NCBI GenBank assembly: GCA_963556195.1
Contig: OY744523.1
Coordinates: 71,653,288 to 71,717,287 of the forward strand
Reading direction: 5' to 3'
Origin: Sepiola atlantica
Lineage: Eukaryota > Mollusca > Cephalopoda > Sepiida > Sepiolidae
DNA: 64,000 nt
Part shown: one piece after another, positions 12,365-23,500 of the stretch
Layout of the letters: the number at the start of each line of letters is the position of its first letter
How positions within the stretch are numbered: position 1 is the first letter of the stretch
Translations under genes and position numbers: made by a program
The notes under the pieces: generated by a model
Database searches by the model: none
Seen by the model: the letters and a program-made list of their open reading frames with translations, nothing else
Told to the model about the DNA's origin: nothing

Positions 12365-13326
12365 CCTGTTACGCTTGAGTTCGAAATAACATTTTCATTG
12401 GTCTGTCAGGTTTCTGTTTTAAATAGTATTTTTGTAAGTATCACACGTTTTTGTTACAAATTAGTTTTTTCTCTCTCTTTGACGATGATCTTTGAAAAGG
12501 CATTTTTATGGTATGTAATGATTATGTTTGAAAAAGGATTATTTTGTGGGTCACGCTTCGGTTTGAAATAGCATTTTCGTAGGTCCGTAACGTGTAAGTT
12601 TGAAATAACATTTTCGTAGGTCCGTAACGTGTAAGTTTGAAATAACATTTTCGTTGGTCTTTTACGTTCATGTTTATCGTTTTGGTATGTAACCCTACAT
12701 TTTAAAATAGCATTAACGTAATTATGTCACGCTTTACCTTGGAATAACTGGTTTCTCCGTCTTTTACACGTATGTTCGAAATAGAATTTTGTTTTGTCTG
12801 TCAGGCTTAGGTCTGAATTGGCATTTTTGTTACGTTCATGTACAAAAAGGCATACTTCATCCGTCACGCTTCAGTTTTAAATAGAATTTTTATAGTTTGT
12901 CACGCTTAAGTTTTAAATATAATTTATATAGTCTGTCACGCTTAAGTTTTTAATAGAATTTATATAGTCTGTCACGCTTAAGTTTTAAATAGAATTTATA
13001 TAGTCTGTCACGCTTAAGTTTTAAATAGAATTTATATAGTCTGTCACGCTTAAGTTTTAAATAGAATTTATATTGTCTGTCACGCTTAAGTTTTAAATAG
13101 AATTTATATAGTCTGTCACGCTTAAGTTTTAAATATCAATTTTTCTATGTTTGTCACGCTTATGTTTCAAAAAACGTGTTCGTCGATCCGTCTCACATTA
13201 GGGTTCAATAGTATTTACGTCGGTCCGTCACTCTTAAGTTTTTATATTTTTGTAGGTCTGGCAGGCTTCAGCTTTAAATAGCATTTACGCTTGAGTTAAA
13301 AATACGGATTTTCACGGTCTGTCAAG

Positions 13327-13328
<2 letters not shown>
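12365..13328 (+). repeat. Minisatellite, unit about 36 bp (left part)
   Basis: Unit is close to GTCTGTCACGCTTAAGTTTT followed by AAATAGAATTTATATA. Copies between 12900 and 13130 are nearly identical; copies outward to 12365 and 13328 are increasingly diverged, the usual pattern of a homogenised core with decayed edges. The frame at 12454-12648 is merely the repeat. Confidence 0.9.

Positions 13329-13410
<82 letters not shown>
13329..13410. repeat. (TA)n at LINE 3' end
   Basis: About 82 bp array between the minisatellite and a LINE 3' fragment. Confidence 0.98.
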
Positions 13411-13415
<5 letters not shown>

Positions 13416-13695
13416 TTCAATTCACTCCAAACAAAGCACACTACCACAAAGACGTGATGGGCTACTGCGAATTAAGGGCCATATTTATGTGGGCATCCTA
13501 AGTGGGGAGTTGAGCAGCGAGATACTTGTTTATATTACATTTAAATCTCTTTATGTTACTATAGTTGGGGGAATGTAGAGCAGGGAGGAAATTCTAAAGG
13601 TCAAGTAGTTTAAGGAAATCAGCTATTAGAGTAGAAAGCCTTCCGGAATCTAGAAACATTTACAGTGAAGGGGTGTGATTTTGCTGCTTATTTTG
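13411..13695 (-). pseudogene. LINE 3' fragment inserted in minisatellite
   Basis: About 90 percent similar by eye to the 11.24 kb copy and sharing the same (TA)n junction (TACACTTCAATTCACTCCAA). It encodes the LWNSLP-like ending on the minus strand and stops at GATTTTGCTGCTTA, after which the minisatellite resumes. It is therefore an insertion of LINE plus TA tail into the array. Confidence 0.8.
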
Positions 13696-13843
13696 GGTCT
13701 GTCACGCTTTACTCTGAAATGGCAGTTTCGTAGGTCCGTAACATGTATGTTTTAAATAGCATTTTGAAAATCTGTTTCGCTCATGTTTAAAAAAAAACAT
13801 CTCTCTGGTCTGTCATGCTACAGTTTGAAATAGCATTTTCATC
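13696..13843 (+). repeat. Minisatellite, unit about 36 bp (right part)
   Basis: Resumes with GGGTCTGTCACGCTTTACTC and further diverged units (GGTCTGTCATGCTACAGTTT), confirming that the array was split by the LINE fragment. Confidence 0.75.
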
Positions 13844-14244
13844 GTTTACCGCGCAGATTGAATGGACGTATCTTAAGGAGGCCAACCGTTTGTTATCTTT
13901 CAGAAGCGGGAAACACCTCCAATCGGGTTAGAATGGTTTGAGGGGGATAAGAAAAGAATACATAAAACCGAAAACACAACTCGTGTCCACAAATGTTTTC
14001 GTCACAGAAAAAAATGCGATCCGAGTTGAAGGTGGCATTTCTACGACTTTTACTTGTCTTCCGGCTTTTCTAATGTAAACGGCCACAGAATTACACCGCC
14101 ATTTTCAAACCAATGCTGTGATGATAACAGCTAACCTGATTTACGATGAGTCGATCCTATTCTACGATAACAGATGGCAAGAACTCGGTCTTTTATACCC
14201 AATTTTCAGCGACAAGTAAAAGATTCATTAAGGCATGTCTGTAA

Positions 14245-14440
14245 CGACGGCTTCTTGGCCTGTTAGTTGGGAGTAAGGTGTGGTGTCTGTTCTGGTGCTA
14301 CGCTTCGTCTTTTTTTGTCCTCGATCGGTGAACGAGGGTTTCCTTTCTGGACTGGAGTAATGTTTTATATCTGGATTTCCCACATTTAAAACCAACCTTG
14401 TGTTTAACTCTTCACGTGTGTGTGTGGAGGAGATAGATAA
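14245..14440 (+). mobile_element. U2-headed SINE, diverged copy D
   Basis: ACGGCTTCTTGGCCTGTTAG, then GTAAGGTGTGGTGTCTGTTC, retains the spacing of the U2 5' end (CTCGGCCTTTTGGCTAAGAT...GTGTAGTATCTGTTC). The 3' tail ACCAACCTTGTGTTTAACTC matches the family tail. Body differs from copy A, suggesting a subfamily closer to copy C at 43.3 kb. Confidence 0.65.
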
Positions 14441-14585
14441 AAATTATCCGCGTGGGTGAGTCAAATAAATACGAACTCTCTACGTGGGGGAAGCAAATAT
14501 ATAGGAACTGTCCGCGTTGAGGGGGAAGCAAATAAATAGGAACTCTCCACGGCGGTGGAGGGAAAATAAATGAGAACTATTACTG
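14441..14585 (+). repeat. SINE-tail tandem repeat, about 34 bp x 4
   Basis: Four units of CTCTCCACGTGGGGGAAGCA-like sequence followed by AATAAATAGGAA, directly downstream of SINE copy D. It appears to be an amplified version of the SINE 3' terminus. Confidence 0.75.
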
Positions 14586-14949
14586 GATTTCAGGACAAGA
14601 ATTCATCTGTGCTGGTGAAGTATCCAGCTAAGTTATGTTACTTGAGGTAACATCACTCAGGGAAAGGTACACCATTCCTCATATGTGTCAGTGTATAGCC
14701 GTGTCGAGAGTGATATTATTTGGGATTCAAATACTACGTTATTTTGAATATTTGGTCATGGTTTACTTGAAGGGTAAAGTATCCCAATGTGAGGTTGTCC
14801 TGACAAACCCTTGTACAGAGAGACCGAAGACACTCAATGGAGGGGGTCTTCTAGATAATTTAAACTGTGTGAGTGTGGGTGCCTATGTATGTGGCTATGT
14901 ATGACTAACCGAAAATCTTAATTTACTTTCCATAGAAGGAAATAGATAT

Positions 14950-15085
14950 CTATCAATTCATGAACACCCCCGGGATTTAAAAGGTATCTTTATATATATA
15001 TATATATATTTGAATATGTTCTCTCTGTTATGATATAGTCTGATCTCGCTTAGATATTCGCAGCTTATCTCACTGCCGATTTTGT
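14950..15085 (+). repeat. Dispersed LINE-3'-like repeat, copy 1
   Basis: Shares the blocks ATCAATTCATGAACACCCCC / TTTAAAAGGTATCTTTATAT, a short (TA)n, ATGTTCTCTCTGTTATGATA and CTCACTGCCGATT with 18365-18505. The second copy lies downstream of an endonuclease-bearing LINE relic, so this may be that LINE's 3' terminus. Confidence 0.65.
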
Positions 15086-16200
15086 TATGATTTACATTTG
15101 TATTCGATGGCTCTTTTAAAGATAGTGTGATGAAGTGTGCGGGGCCCATGGGGATCAGGTACCCTGGTTACGCGCTAGTATGCATCTTGGTGATGATGCT
15201 AGACCCTGCATAGCGACGAAGTGGTGATATAAAACTAGTATATATTTGACGTGGAAACGAGCTTATTCAAAACAACAAAAAAGGCGCCGGTCTGTGTAGC
15301 AGAGTCGTGTTTGGCGTCAATATCGATCACCGCTGCAACAGGAAAAGCGGTCCAGATGGAAGTTAAGGATTTAGCAAAATTCATAATCTTAGATTTAAGT
15401 CCAATTATATCTATAGAGCGATGTTTTTTTCTTTTTAACTGGGCAGATAATCATCTAGGCCTGTCATCCTTTATAACGGCAGACAGCCTTCAGCCCACAC
15501 AGCGAGAAGAAAAAGGTAATTGTTTTATGATAAGGTTAAGCCATACAGGGAATTCCATTTTATTTTAGGGGCAAGGGAGTAAGACGCCCATCCTCCCAAC
15601 CCCTGAGAGAGGAATAGACGCAGAGAGAAATATGGCAGAGGAAGAGTGTGTGACGATAGACATTTTCAATAAGAGACTGTGCGTTTTGACGCACAAAGAG
15701 ACAGAACCACGAGACCACAGAACGAGAAGGTCGGACGTTCGACGTCGAGTGCCGATGATGGTACGCGACGAAGAGAAGAAAACCGAGCAAACTCACCATC
15801 GTTTTCTTAGCCAGTTAATTTGTGACTACGCAACCACTTGTAAACGAATTTACACACACACACACAGATCCAACGAGATAACTTAGAGAAAACAATTTTT
15901 ATGATACAGAGACATTAATCTAATGTAAAATCAATTCTTTCATTTTAATAATAATTACTCTTCAATACAAAAAGACCCGACCGAGTTGTTGAACATCATT
16001 CTTTTCCCTTTGTTCTGCTTTGAATAATCTTTTACACTCACAGAGCCAACCGATTGCTGTTCGCCCAGTGATGGCTCGAGGATATAAACAGTTTTAACGT
16101 GGGAGTTGGACGAAACGACGAGATCGACGAAGTCATCATCATCATCGTCGCCATCCCGGCCTAGAGGAATTTCGATCGACATATTTTTTTTTAATTGCCT
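15086..16200. other. GC-moderate unassigned region with several open frames
   Basis: Frames at 15251-15568 (+), 15632-15886 (+, MAEEECVTIDIF...) and 15955-16182 (-, MSIEIPLGRD then a poly-Asp run from GAT/ATC repeats) have more balanced composition than the surroundings. None resembles a known family. They could be exon pieces or repeat sequence; no splice or promoter evidence is convincing. Confidence 0.3.
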
Positions 16201-16252
16201 CTACAACGATCGGCTGAAGTGTGTTCACGGTCTGGCAGGATGTGTTGGGTGG

Positions 16253-16943
16253 AGGGGTGTATGCAGAGAAGTGGAAGGTGGGGGAAAGAGGAGAGAGAGG
16301 CCCTGTGATTTTGGTGGGTGGGTAACGTCACGAGAAGATTTGAAAAAAAATGAGGTGGTTTAAGAGTGGGAAGTATGGGTGGGTAAGGGTGCGAGAGAAG
16401 TGGTCGAAAGGGTGAAATGGGTTAGGGGGAGAGGGGAGATTTATTGTGATTAGGTGTGAAATATTTGAAATATTTTGAAAAGTGGGAATGTTTGACCGGC
16501 TTGCTATGTTAAGAATGTGAGGGAAGAGTAAGTTAGAAAGTTCGGCGTGGTGAATGAAGATGTGTGTGTGTGGGGGGGGGTATGCGGAGATATGTTGGTG
16601 AGTATGATTGAGATCTGAGAGAAAAATGGATGTTATCCATGATCTGGGATGAGTTTTTGTTCGGTAAGTATGCTTTTACTTATTAAGGGCGATAGGTTAT
16701 AGAAGCCATTTCGTTGCTTAATGGTGTTGGAGGCAGTGATTAGTGCAGTTTCCAGTAGTCTCCCCCTCACCCATTTCACCCTGTCGACCACTTCGCTCGC
16801 ACCCTTACCCACTCATACCTCCCACTCTTAAACCACCTCATTTTTTTTCAAATCTTCTCGTGACGTTATCCACCTACCAAAATCACAGGGCTTCCCTCCT
16901 CGTCTTTTCTCCCAACCTTCCACTTCTCTGCATACACCCCCAC
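16253..16943. repeat. Inverted repeat, arms about 184 bp
   Basis: Arm 16253-16436 is an imperfect reverse complement of 16761-16943 (shared core TTTGAAAAAAAATGAGGTGG and GTAACGTCACGAGAAGATTT). Between the arms, 16525-16600 is a reverse complement of 16928-17005, so the left side holds two rearranged partial copies. This looks like the inverted and tandem termini of a Penelope-like element, given the terminal motif at 17327. Confidence 0.7.
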
Positions 16944-17040
16944 ACACACATCTTAATTCACAACGAACCCAGACCTTCCAACCTACTCATCTCTCACATT
17001 TTTGAAGCACCCACCTGGTCCAACATTCCACCTCCTCTTT

Positions 17041-17200
17041 CCCCACCTCTACACTTCTTCACTCACTGCCATCCACATTATTCCCGCTCACCCCCTCCCC
17101 TCCACTTTTTCACTTACAACCATCCACATTATCCCTGCTCACCCCCACTTTTCCACTTTTTTCACTCAGAACCATCAACATTCATTTCACTCCACGCGAC
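17041..17200 (+). repeat. Tandem repeat, about 52 bp x 3
   Basis: Units begin at about 17047, 17098 and 17151 with CCACTTTTTCACT, CCATCCACATTATCCC and GCTCACCCC blocks. Part of the putative retroelement terminus; the frames across it are compositional. Confidence 0.75.
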
Positions 17201-17326
17201 TGACATCGCCAAGCCCGGACGTTGGTACTACTTCTTCCAGTAGTGGCTACTACGTCTTCCCATCAACCCATCATGTCAACCCAATATGTTCACGTACTTG
17301 CATGACATTTTTCTTAATATTATCAT

Positions 17327-17360
17327 CCTGAAGAAGTCTTACAAATAAAGACTAAACGTT
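17327..17360 (+). other. CTGANGA-hairpin-AAACG terminal motif
   Basis: CCTGAAGAAGTCTT, a loop, then AAGACTAAACGTT: a 6-bp stem follows CTGAAGA and precedes AAACG. The same layout occurs at 20591, 37098, 41691 and inverted at 37501. Penelope-like elements are known to carry hammerhead ribozyme motifs (core CUGANGA...GAAA); here the second core strand is degenerate. Confidence 0.5.
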
Positions 17361-17937
17361 GATGAACACATAAAAATACATCCTTTTTGTTTTTTCCTTT
17401 TTCATATATATTTATATATATTTATGTGCGTGTTTTTTTATCATTTTAATTCAGTTTATTTAAAGAGATCAAGGAGCCCCCTCTTGAGGCTAACACTTGA
17501 TTTCCCTATGAGTAAAATTTATATCCGAGGGTTCTCTTAAGGATAGATAGTTTTCCTTTTTGGGTTGCTATCTGTACTTCCCTACAATTTGGTCTTCCGG
17601 GGATTGTGTCTAAGTATTTGCTCAGATTTTTGCACTAGACCCGTTGACCCCTACAACCGGTATGATGTTTATTTCATCGAGGGGCCATGTTATTTTTAAG
17701 TCATTTTTTAGGTCTTGGTATTTGGTTATTTTCCCCGTTCCGCTCTATTGAGGCCATAGTCGTTTGGGATGGTTACATCAATGATGAGAGCAGTTTTCTG
17801 TGTGCATGCCTGTGTGTATTTAACCGCAAGCTGAATTTACTGTTCATAGAGAGAGATACACATATATCAGGTGAACAGTTGAAAATAAGTCATACACTAT
17901 CCACTATGACTATGTAATCCTTACAACTACATATCTA
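17361..17937. other. No recognised feature
   Basis: AT-rich with a 76-codon frame lacking resemblance to known proteins; it may be decayed LINE sequence preceding the endonuclease-like segment. Confidence 0.35.
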
Positions 17938-18280
17938 GAAGACGAAGATGTTAAACCAGACATAGTGATATGGGACAAAAGGGGGAAAGTAGATACCCTA
18001 GTTGAAGTCAGTGCCCCTAATGATGCTAGCTTAAACAGAGTTGAAAGTGAAAAGATAACGAAATGTCAAGGTCTTATGTACAACATAAAAAGAAACTGTA
18101 ATCTCAGGGTGATCTAAATCATTCCAGTAATTATAAGAGCAACCGGACTCATGAAAAAGAATGAAAAAAAAAACTACCTGGAGAATATACTCGGTGAACC
18201 TAGTACAATAAAGATATATACACTTGCACGTAAAGGGACGGTTAGAATTTTAAAAAGATCTCTCGACTGGAGTGTCTGAA
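17938..18280 (+). pseudogene. LINE relic with restriction-like endonuclease motif
   Basis: One frame reads EDVKPDIVIWDKRGKVDTLV followed by EVSAPND, then KITKCQGLMYNIKRN, a stop, and IIPVIIRATGLMKKN. The PD-x(n)-(D/E) spacing followed by a K-Y/C-Q-x-L...I-K-R helix and a PVV/I-x-ATG strand matches the C-terminal domain of R2-like/RLE-type LINE polyproteins. Two stops interrupt it and the RT domain is absent. It is unrelated to the other LINE family in this window. Confidence 0.6.
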
Positions 18281-18364
18281 ATAACAGGTAAATGTCTGCC
18301 ATCCGTTAGGATACCCCATCCTCAGCAAAAATTAAAAAATAAGAAAATTGAAACAAAAAAGGGT

Positions 18365-18505
18365 ATTAATTCATAATCACCTCCGGCTTTTAAGAGGTGT
18401 CCTTATATATATATATATATAGTTCAGTATGTACTCTCTGTTATTATATACGTCTATCTCGCTCAGACATGCGCAGTTTAGCTCACTGCCGATTAAGCCA
18501 ATCTC
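18365..18505 (+). repeat. Dispersed LINE-3'-like repeat, copy 2
   Basis: Second copy of the 14950-15085 repeat, about 90 bp downstream of the RLE-type LINE relic: CCTCCGGCTTTTAAGAGGTG, short (TA)n, ATGTACTCTCTGTTATTATA, then GCGCAGTTTAGCTCACTGCC. Confidence 0.65.
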
Positions 18506-20690
18506 TGCGTACGTGAACAAATTAAACACGGCTCAATATTTGCCCTCAAACAATTGAGACAGTTACTTGAAACTGAGCCAAAAGATTCAGTTGTGGCTTC
18601 GATATACACAACGCCGATCATTTGGCTCCAGACTTGAGCCTACCAAGCCGATTACGTCCCTATTGATAACAAGACGTTCGCTTAAGAAATCATGAACAAG
18701 GAAGCTAACGACAAGCCCCGTAGTTCTAACATTTCGCTAGATTTTCGAGATGATTGCTTCAGCGCTCTGTGCGCCCACCAAGAAGGATCTGGCTCTACGC
18801 CAGGACGTCTAAGTAGGGAAGAGAATTTAACGAATTACGGGGTATAAGAGTATATATTTCACGGTTGATAGAATGCACCTTTTAGCAGATATCTAACGAA
18901 AATACGAATCACCATGCGTCTTATATATGACGCTTTCTGTACTTACCCGGCGTTGCCTGGTATATAGTGACGTCATTTTAGTTTTTAATTTTTATTTGTT
19001 TAAACTTTTTTTTAAATTATACTTCAAATAAAATTTACTTGTAAAGCTGGAAACGTTTATTATATTCTTTAATAAAATAAATATGAATTATTTCTGTTTC
19101 CGATTTTTTTTATTTTTCCGGTTATTAGTTAAACAGTATTCTTATAATTAGTAGTCTTGGTGGGACTAAGTCCTTTTTAAATTAAGTGTTCCGAAGTATG
19201 TTATTATATTGCTAATAACATGGTACAACTATCACAAATGAAAATTGGCCTTTAAAAAGTAAAATTTCATTTGTAAGCTTAAAAAGCTATGTGGTTCTAA
19301 CGGTGAAAATCTGACATAATAACTCCATAATTAACGAAGTGAGTTCATGAATATCGGGATATAACAATATATATATGTTGTTTATAAAACTCACATTTTT
19401 AGTATATAACTAACAAATATATACTATTACGATGTGTGGTATATCTTCTGTATATTTATAAATAAGCCATTTGTTGCACTAACAGTATGCTTAAAACGCC
19501 ACATTCGTTTTTATAATAGAAGAACAGCTTTCTGATATACTGATCATGTGTATGCGATTGACGTTGGAATATTAACTAATTTGAGTATTGCCTTGCAAAA
19601 AAGAACATCTTATTAATTAGCGATTTGTTTCTATTGTTTGGTTGTTCGATGATGGTTTTGATGTTAATATAACACATAGTTCTATTTACGAATATTAATC
19701 ATATCGTGACAAATGCTTAGCATTTAATGTGAAAAAATATTTCCGGTAAACTTATTACTGGACGTTGCGAATCTTGATTTCCATCAGGTTCCACTAGTAT
19801 AAAATAAAGATATCTGGTCGACTAATAACTCTTATCAAGACCGATTCTACGATTATATTGCGTACTCAGACGTCATAATTAGTATTTTTATGACTCATTT
19901 GGTTTTCTCAGTTAAGTCGTCTCCAGTCACCTCTTAAGTCCAACCATTTCTTCGCCGGGTAGGGGCTGGGGCGTTAGCAATGTGTCAGTCAGAGATATGC
20001 AGCCTGGAACTCCGGTTTCTGTCATGGCCAACCACATGGCACACAGGTTTGACATTAAGCGGTATTAAGGCCGAACCCGGTTAGTAGGGCACTTGTTAAA
20101 GCCCAGGGAGTGGTGGCATCGCAGTCCGTCATCCTATGGTCGTCTCTGCTTCTCTGTATGGCAAACAAGAGTTTCAGGCGCTAAATTACAAATCAATGGA
20201 GTGGAGTGGCAAAGTTGCTTCTGCGCTATATCTTTGTGTGTCCTGCGCCAAACCTTCCCTGACTTCGCATGCACCCAGTGAACATTGCTGTTTTCAGTGT
20301 CAGTAGTAAAAACCTGCAATTCTGAAGTATAACGAACATCTGCGATCACAGGAAGTCGTTGACGATTTAAATTCAGCAACGCTGGATGACATAATAGAAC
20401 AAAATCGCATTACGTTAAGAATTTTAAAATGTTACCACTTGTTTCATATGTGATGTTATTAATTTTAAGTTGCTGTGTTTTTATATAGAGAGCTTCCTGG
20501 AACAATGCGAAAACGTTCTCTGTACGTTTCTCCGCTTACTTTTTTAAATTCTCTTCTTTCTCCAGATTTTTTGTTCATTTGCTTTTGACACCTGAGGATA
20601 ATTCGACGAAGAATCGAAAACGTTCGTGAAACCTATGGAACATTTATTATGTTTTTTATTTTAATACTAAAAAGACAATCAGAAAAATTC
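18506..20690. other. Unassigned region
   Basis: Mostly AT-rich. A CCCGGCGTTGCCTGG block near 18957 resembles blocks near 54860 and 59275. At 19920-20380 composition is more balanced, and a minus-strand frame (20134-20379, starts MLNLNRQRLPVIADVRYT) continues with stops toward 19930. It looks like an old mobile-element protein, but the family was not recognised. Confidence 0.35.
20591..20624 (+). other. CTGANGA-hairpin-GAAAACG motif
   Basis: CCTGAGGATAATTC, loop, GAATCGAAAACGTT; ATTC/GAAT stem. Best match in the window to the hammerhead-type CUGANGA...GAAA core pair, although two unpaired bases precede the stem. Confidence 0.45.
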
Positions 20691-20766
20691 AAAAAATAAA
20701 AAAAGGATAATTAAACGGATGAATTCTGTCATTTTTAACGATGTTTGCATAAATGAGAAAATAAAT

Positions 20767-20875
20767 ACACATATATATACACATATATATATATAAATAC
20801 ACATATATATATACACACACATACACACACACACATATATATATGTGTGTGTGTGTACATATATATATATTAAGA
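20767..20875. repeat. Compound (TA)n/(CA)n microsatellite
   Basis: Alternating TATATA, CACACA and GTGTGT blocks that are mutually complementary and could fold back. Confidence 0.9.
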
Positions 20876-21127
20876 GTTTTCAACGCAAAACGCGATAATC
20901 GCCATTTAAACAATTACGAAGTTATCACTGCAAAAAATGTTGCATTTCAACACTCGAACATACCTTAAAATCATATTTTACATAATATGATACTAGCATG
21001 ATTGTATTTTGCTTTTAATTAAAATAAGCTTTTAGTAGAAGTCTGGGTTTGATATATGCGTTCTTTTATTGTTTAAGGTCTAAATTTAAACACATTGGAT
21101 TTATCGCGTTTTGCATTCGAGCTCTTC

Positions 21128-21130
<3 letters not shown>

Positions 21131-21183
<53 letters not shown>
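21131..21183. repeat. (TA)n microsatellite
   Basis: About 53 bp perfect array. Confidence 0.98.
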
Positions 21184-21185
<2 letters not shown>

Positions 21186-21429
21186 CTTCTTTGTGTGATT
21201 CGTTTTCTTTTTCATTCGCGTTGGCTCGTGTTTCAATCTGTCCGCAATAAACGCGCTATTTTGCTGCGTACTTTTATTGGTTTCAAATGTCCGATGGAAA
21301 ATCGAAGGCAACAAAAGTCTGACAAATGCAAATAAACACAGAGAAGAGATCGGAAGCGGGAATTGCCAGTGGTCGAATGTTGGCATCAGATCAGATTCGA
21401 ACCAAAATTGATCAGAAAAAAACTGAATG

Positions 21430-22130
21430 TTGAACGGTACGAGGAGGGGGTACAAGAGGGGGGGCAAGGGGGTGAAAAGAAGTAGAAACAAAATGAGAAG
21501 AAGAAGAATAACAACAAAACAATGAGAAAAGAAGAAGTGCAAGAACATGAAGACGAAAGACTAGAAGGGAGAAAAAGAAAATGAAGAAGAAGGAGAAGAA
21601 GAAAAAAGAAGAAAAAAGAAGAAGAAAAACAATGCCTAAAAGAGAGAATATTAAGAAGAAGAAGACGAAATAGGAAGAGGTAAAAAAAAGAAGAACAACA
21701 ACGATAAAGAGTGATAAGGTAGAAAACGATATATAACTAAATAACGAAGAATCAATAGAAGAAGAAAACGAAGAAGACGTAACAATAGAAGATGACGAAG
21801 AAGGAATGAAGTAAAAGAACAACAAAACAACATAAAAACAACAAAACAACAAAACAATGAGAAGAACTAGAATAACTAGAAGGTAGAAGACAAAGGAGAA
21901 ACAAGAAGAGGCCGAAGATGAAAGTAGAAAACGAAGAAAGAGATAAAACACGAACAAGGTAGATAAAGAAGTAGTAGATGGTGATGATGATGATGATCAT
22001 CATCATGATAAAAAAGAAGTAGAAGATAATGTAGAAATACAACAGAAGAAGAAAAGAAGAAATGGGGAGATAATGACGAAGAAGAAGGTAGAAAAAGAGG
22101 AAGAAAAATATAAAAAACTACTACTTCACT
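21430..22130 (+). repeat. Polypurine tract (GAA/GAAG-rich), about 0.7 kb
   Basis: A/G-rich plus strand dominated by GAAGAA and AACAACA blocks, with a (GAT)n/(ATC)n mini-palindrome at 21980-22010. The F/S/L-rich minus-strand frames here are compositional. Confidence 0.85.
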
Positions 22131-22449
22131 ATACCAACTACTACTCCGAGTCCACATAGTCGCTAATTTTATCTCTGATGATATCCACTGAATTACAAGA
22201 TTAATATAAATACTAATTGAATTCCTCGTAAAAAGTTACACGAGAAAAGTTGTATTTGATTTATGTTCATCGTATTTTCAATTGCATCAATCAAAGCGAA
22301 AGATACATACAGAGATACAGATGTAACACATTCATATAGGGTGACAATGACCTCCTAAGTTAATCAAGTATGGCATTTAATACAATATGGAAACCATTAA
22401 TTATGAATAATAGATTAGAATACAATTAAAATAGAAATATATGTATATA

Positions 22450-22696
22450 TATATATGATAGTTTTATTTACACAGACATGTACAAAATCTGCGACACTGG
22501 CATGTCGATGTTATCGATCAACAGTTACTATAAACTGAGATCTCATCAGGCAGAGTTAGAATCCGATCTTAACCTCAGATCATATTCTAACTCTGCCTGA
22601 TGAGATCTCAGTTTATAGTAACTGTTGATCGATAACATCGACATGCCAGTGTCGCAGATTTTGTACATGTCTGTGTAAATAAAACTATCATATATA
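22450..22696. repeat. Near-perfect inverted repeat, arms about 113 bp
   Basis: 22450-22562 and 22584-22696 are essentially perfect reverse complements around a 21-bp spacer. Each arm runs TTCTAACTCTGCCTGATGAG, GATCGATAACATCGACATGC, CAGTGTCGCAGATTTTGTAC to GTGTAAATAAAACTATCATA. A third, single copy is at 30095-30216. The structure is two head-to-head copies of a short retroposon-like unit. If transcribed it would form a long hairpin. Confidence 0.9.
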
Positions 22697-23500
22697 AAGC
22701 TCTATTTTGATATTGAGCACTTTTTATAAACCCGGTTAAAATTCTCTGGATTACTACCCTGTGGATATTTTTCACCTGGATTATTACCATTATTATATAT
22801 ATATATATATGTGTGTGTGTGTGCGTGTGTGTGTGTGCGTATAAAGAAATTTGAGATTTAAAAAAATGTGAACATTGTTCCAAGAATTCAATGATTACCT
22901 AAATTTCAATGATCAAAATGGCAAAATTGACGATTGTCAAACAATTGTTTCGCAACGTTCTATAATATGGTACAGTAAAACTCAATTACATGTTGATCTT
23001 CAGAAACCACAATGAAAGCCATATATATAAAGATAACAAGTCGTTGATAAAGTTCATAAAAAGACAGAAAGCAGACAACATTCACGCATGACGAAAAGTT
23101 GGACATTAAGGTTGGGGGATGTTCCTACCGCTGCTTCTATTACTTTTTTTTCTTGTTCTTTGCTACGATAATTATTTACGTCATTTTCTTATTCTCTTTT
23201 TCTTACGCTTGTGTTGATGTTACTGCTACTATTACTCCTCCCTCTATTTCCCTACTCTGACTAACTTCCAATCCTCTCTTTTCACCACTTTTTATCTCAC
23301 TCGCTCCTCTCCCAACCTTCTAAAACATTCAATATGCAAACAAGCAAGTAAACAGGATTATCAGAGTTATGTATTTTTCTGTCAGTCTCTGTCTCAATAT
23401 TTCTCTTCCTCTATATCGCTCTCCTTAAAGTTCGTTACCCTCTCTTTTCCTTCTATTATCCATCCCCCTTTTCCAAATTAGCCGAATTAATTCTTTTCTT
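22697..23500. other. No recognised gene
   Basis: Contains a short (TA)n/(TG)n at 22795-22842 and CT-rich stretches at 23150-23460. Confidence 0.4.

Noticed and set aside
16743..17331. Proline/histidine-rich open frames of 166 and 109 codons
   Set aside because: They cover an inverted repeat arm and a 52-bp tandem repeat; the reverse-complement arm gives an unrelated frame.
20134..20379. Possible LTR-retrotransposon protein
   Set aside because: Looks protein-like but I could not match it to gag, protease, RT or integrase motifs.
21126..22157. Serine/phenylalanine-rich minus-strand frames resembling membrane proteins
   Set aside because: Complement of GAAGAA-rich low-complexity DNA; overlapping frames on the same strand look alike.
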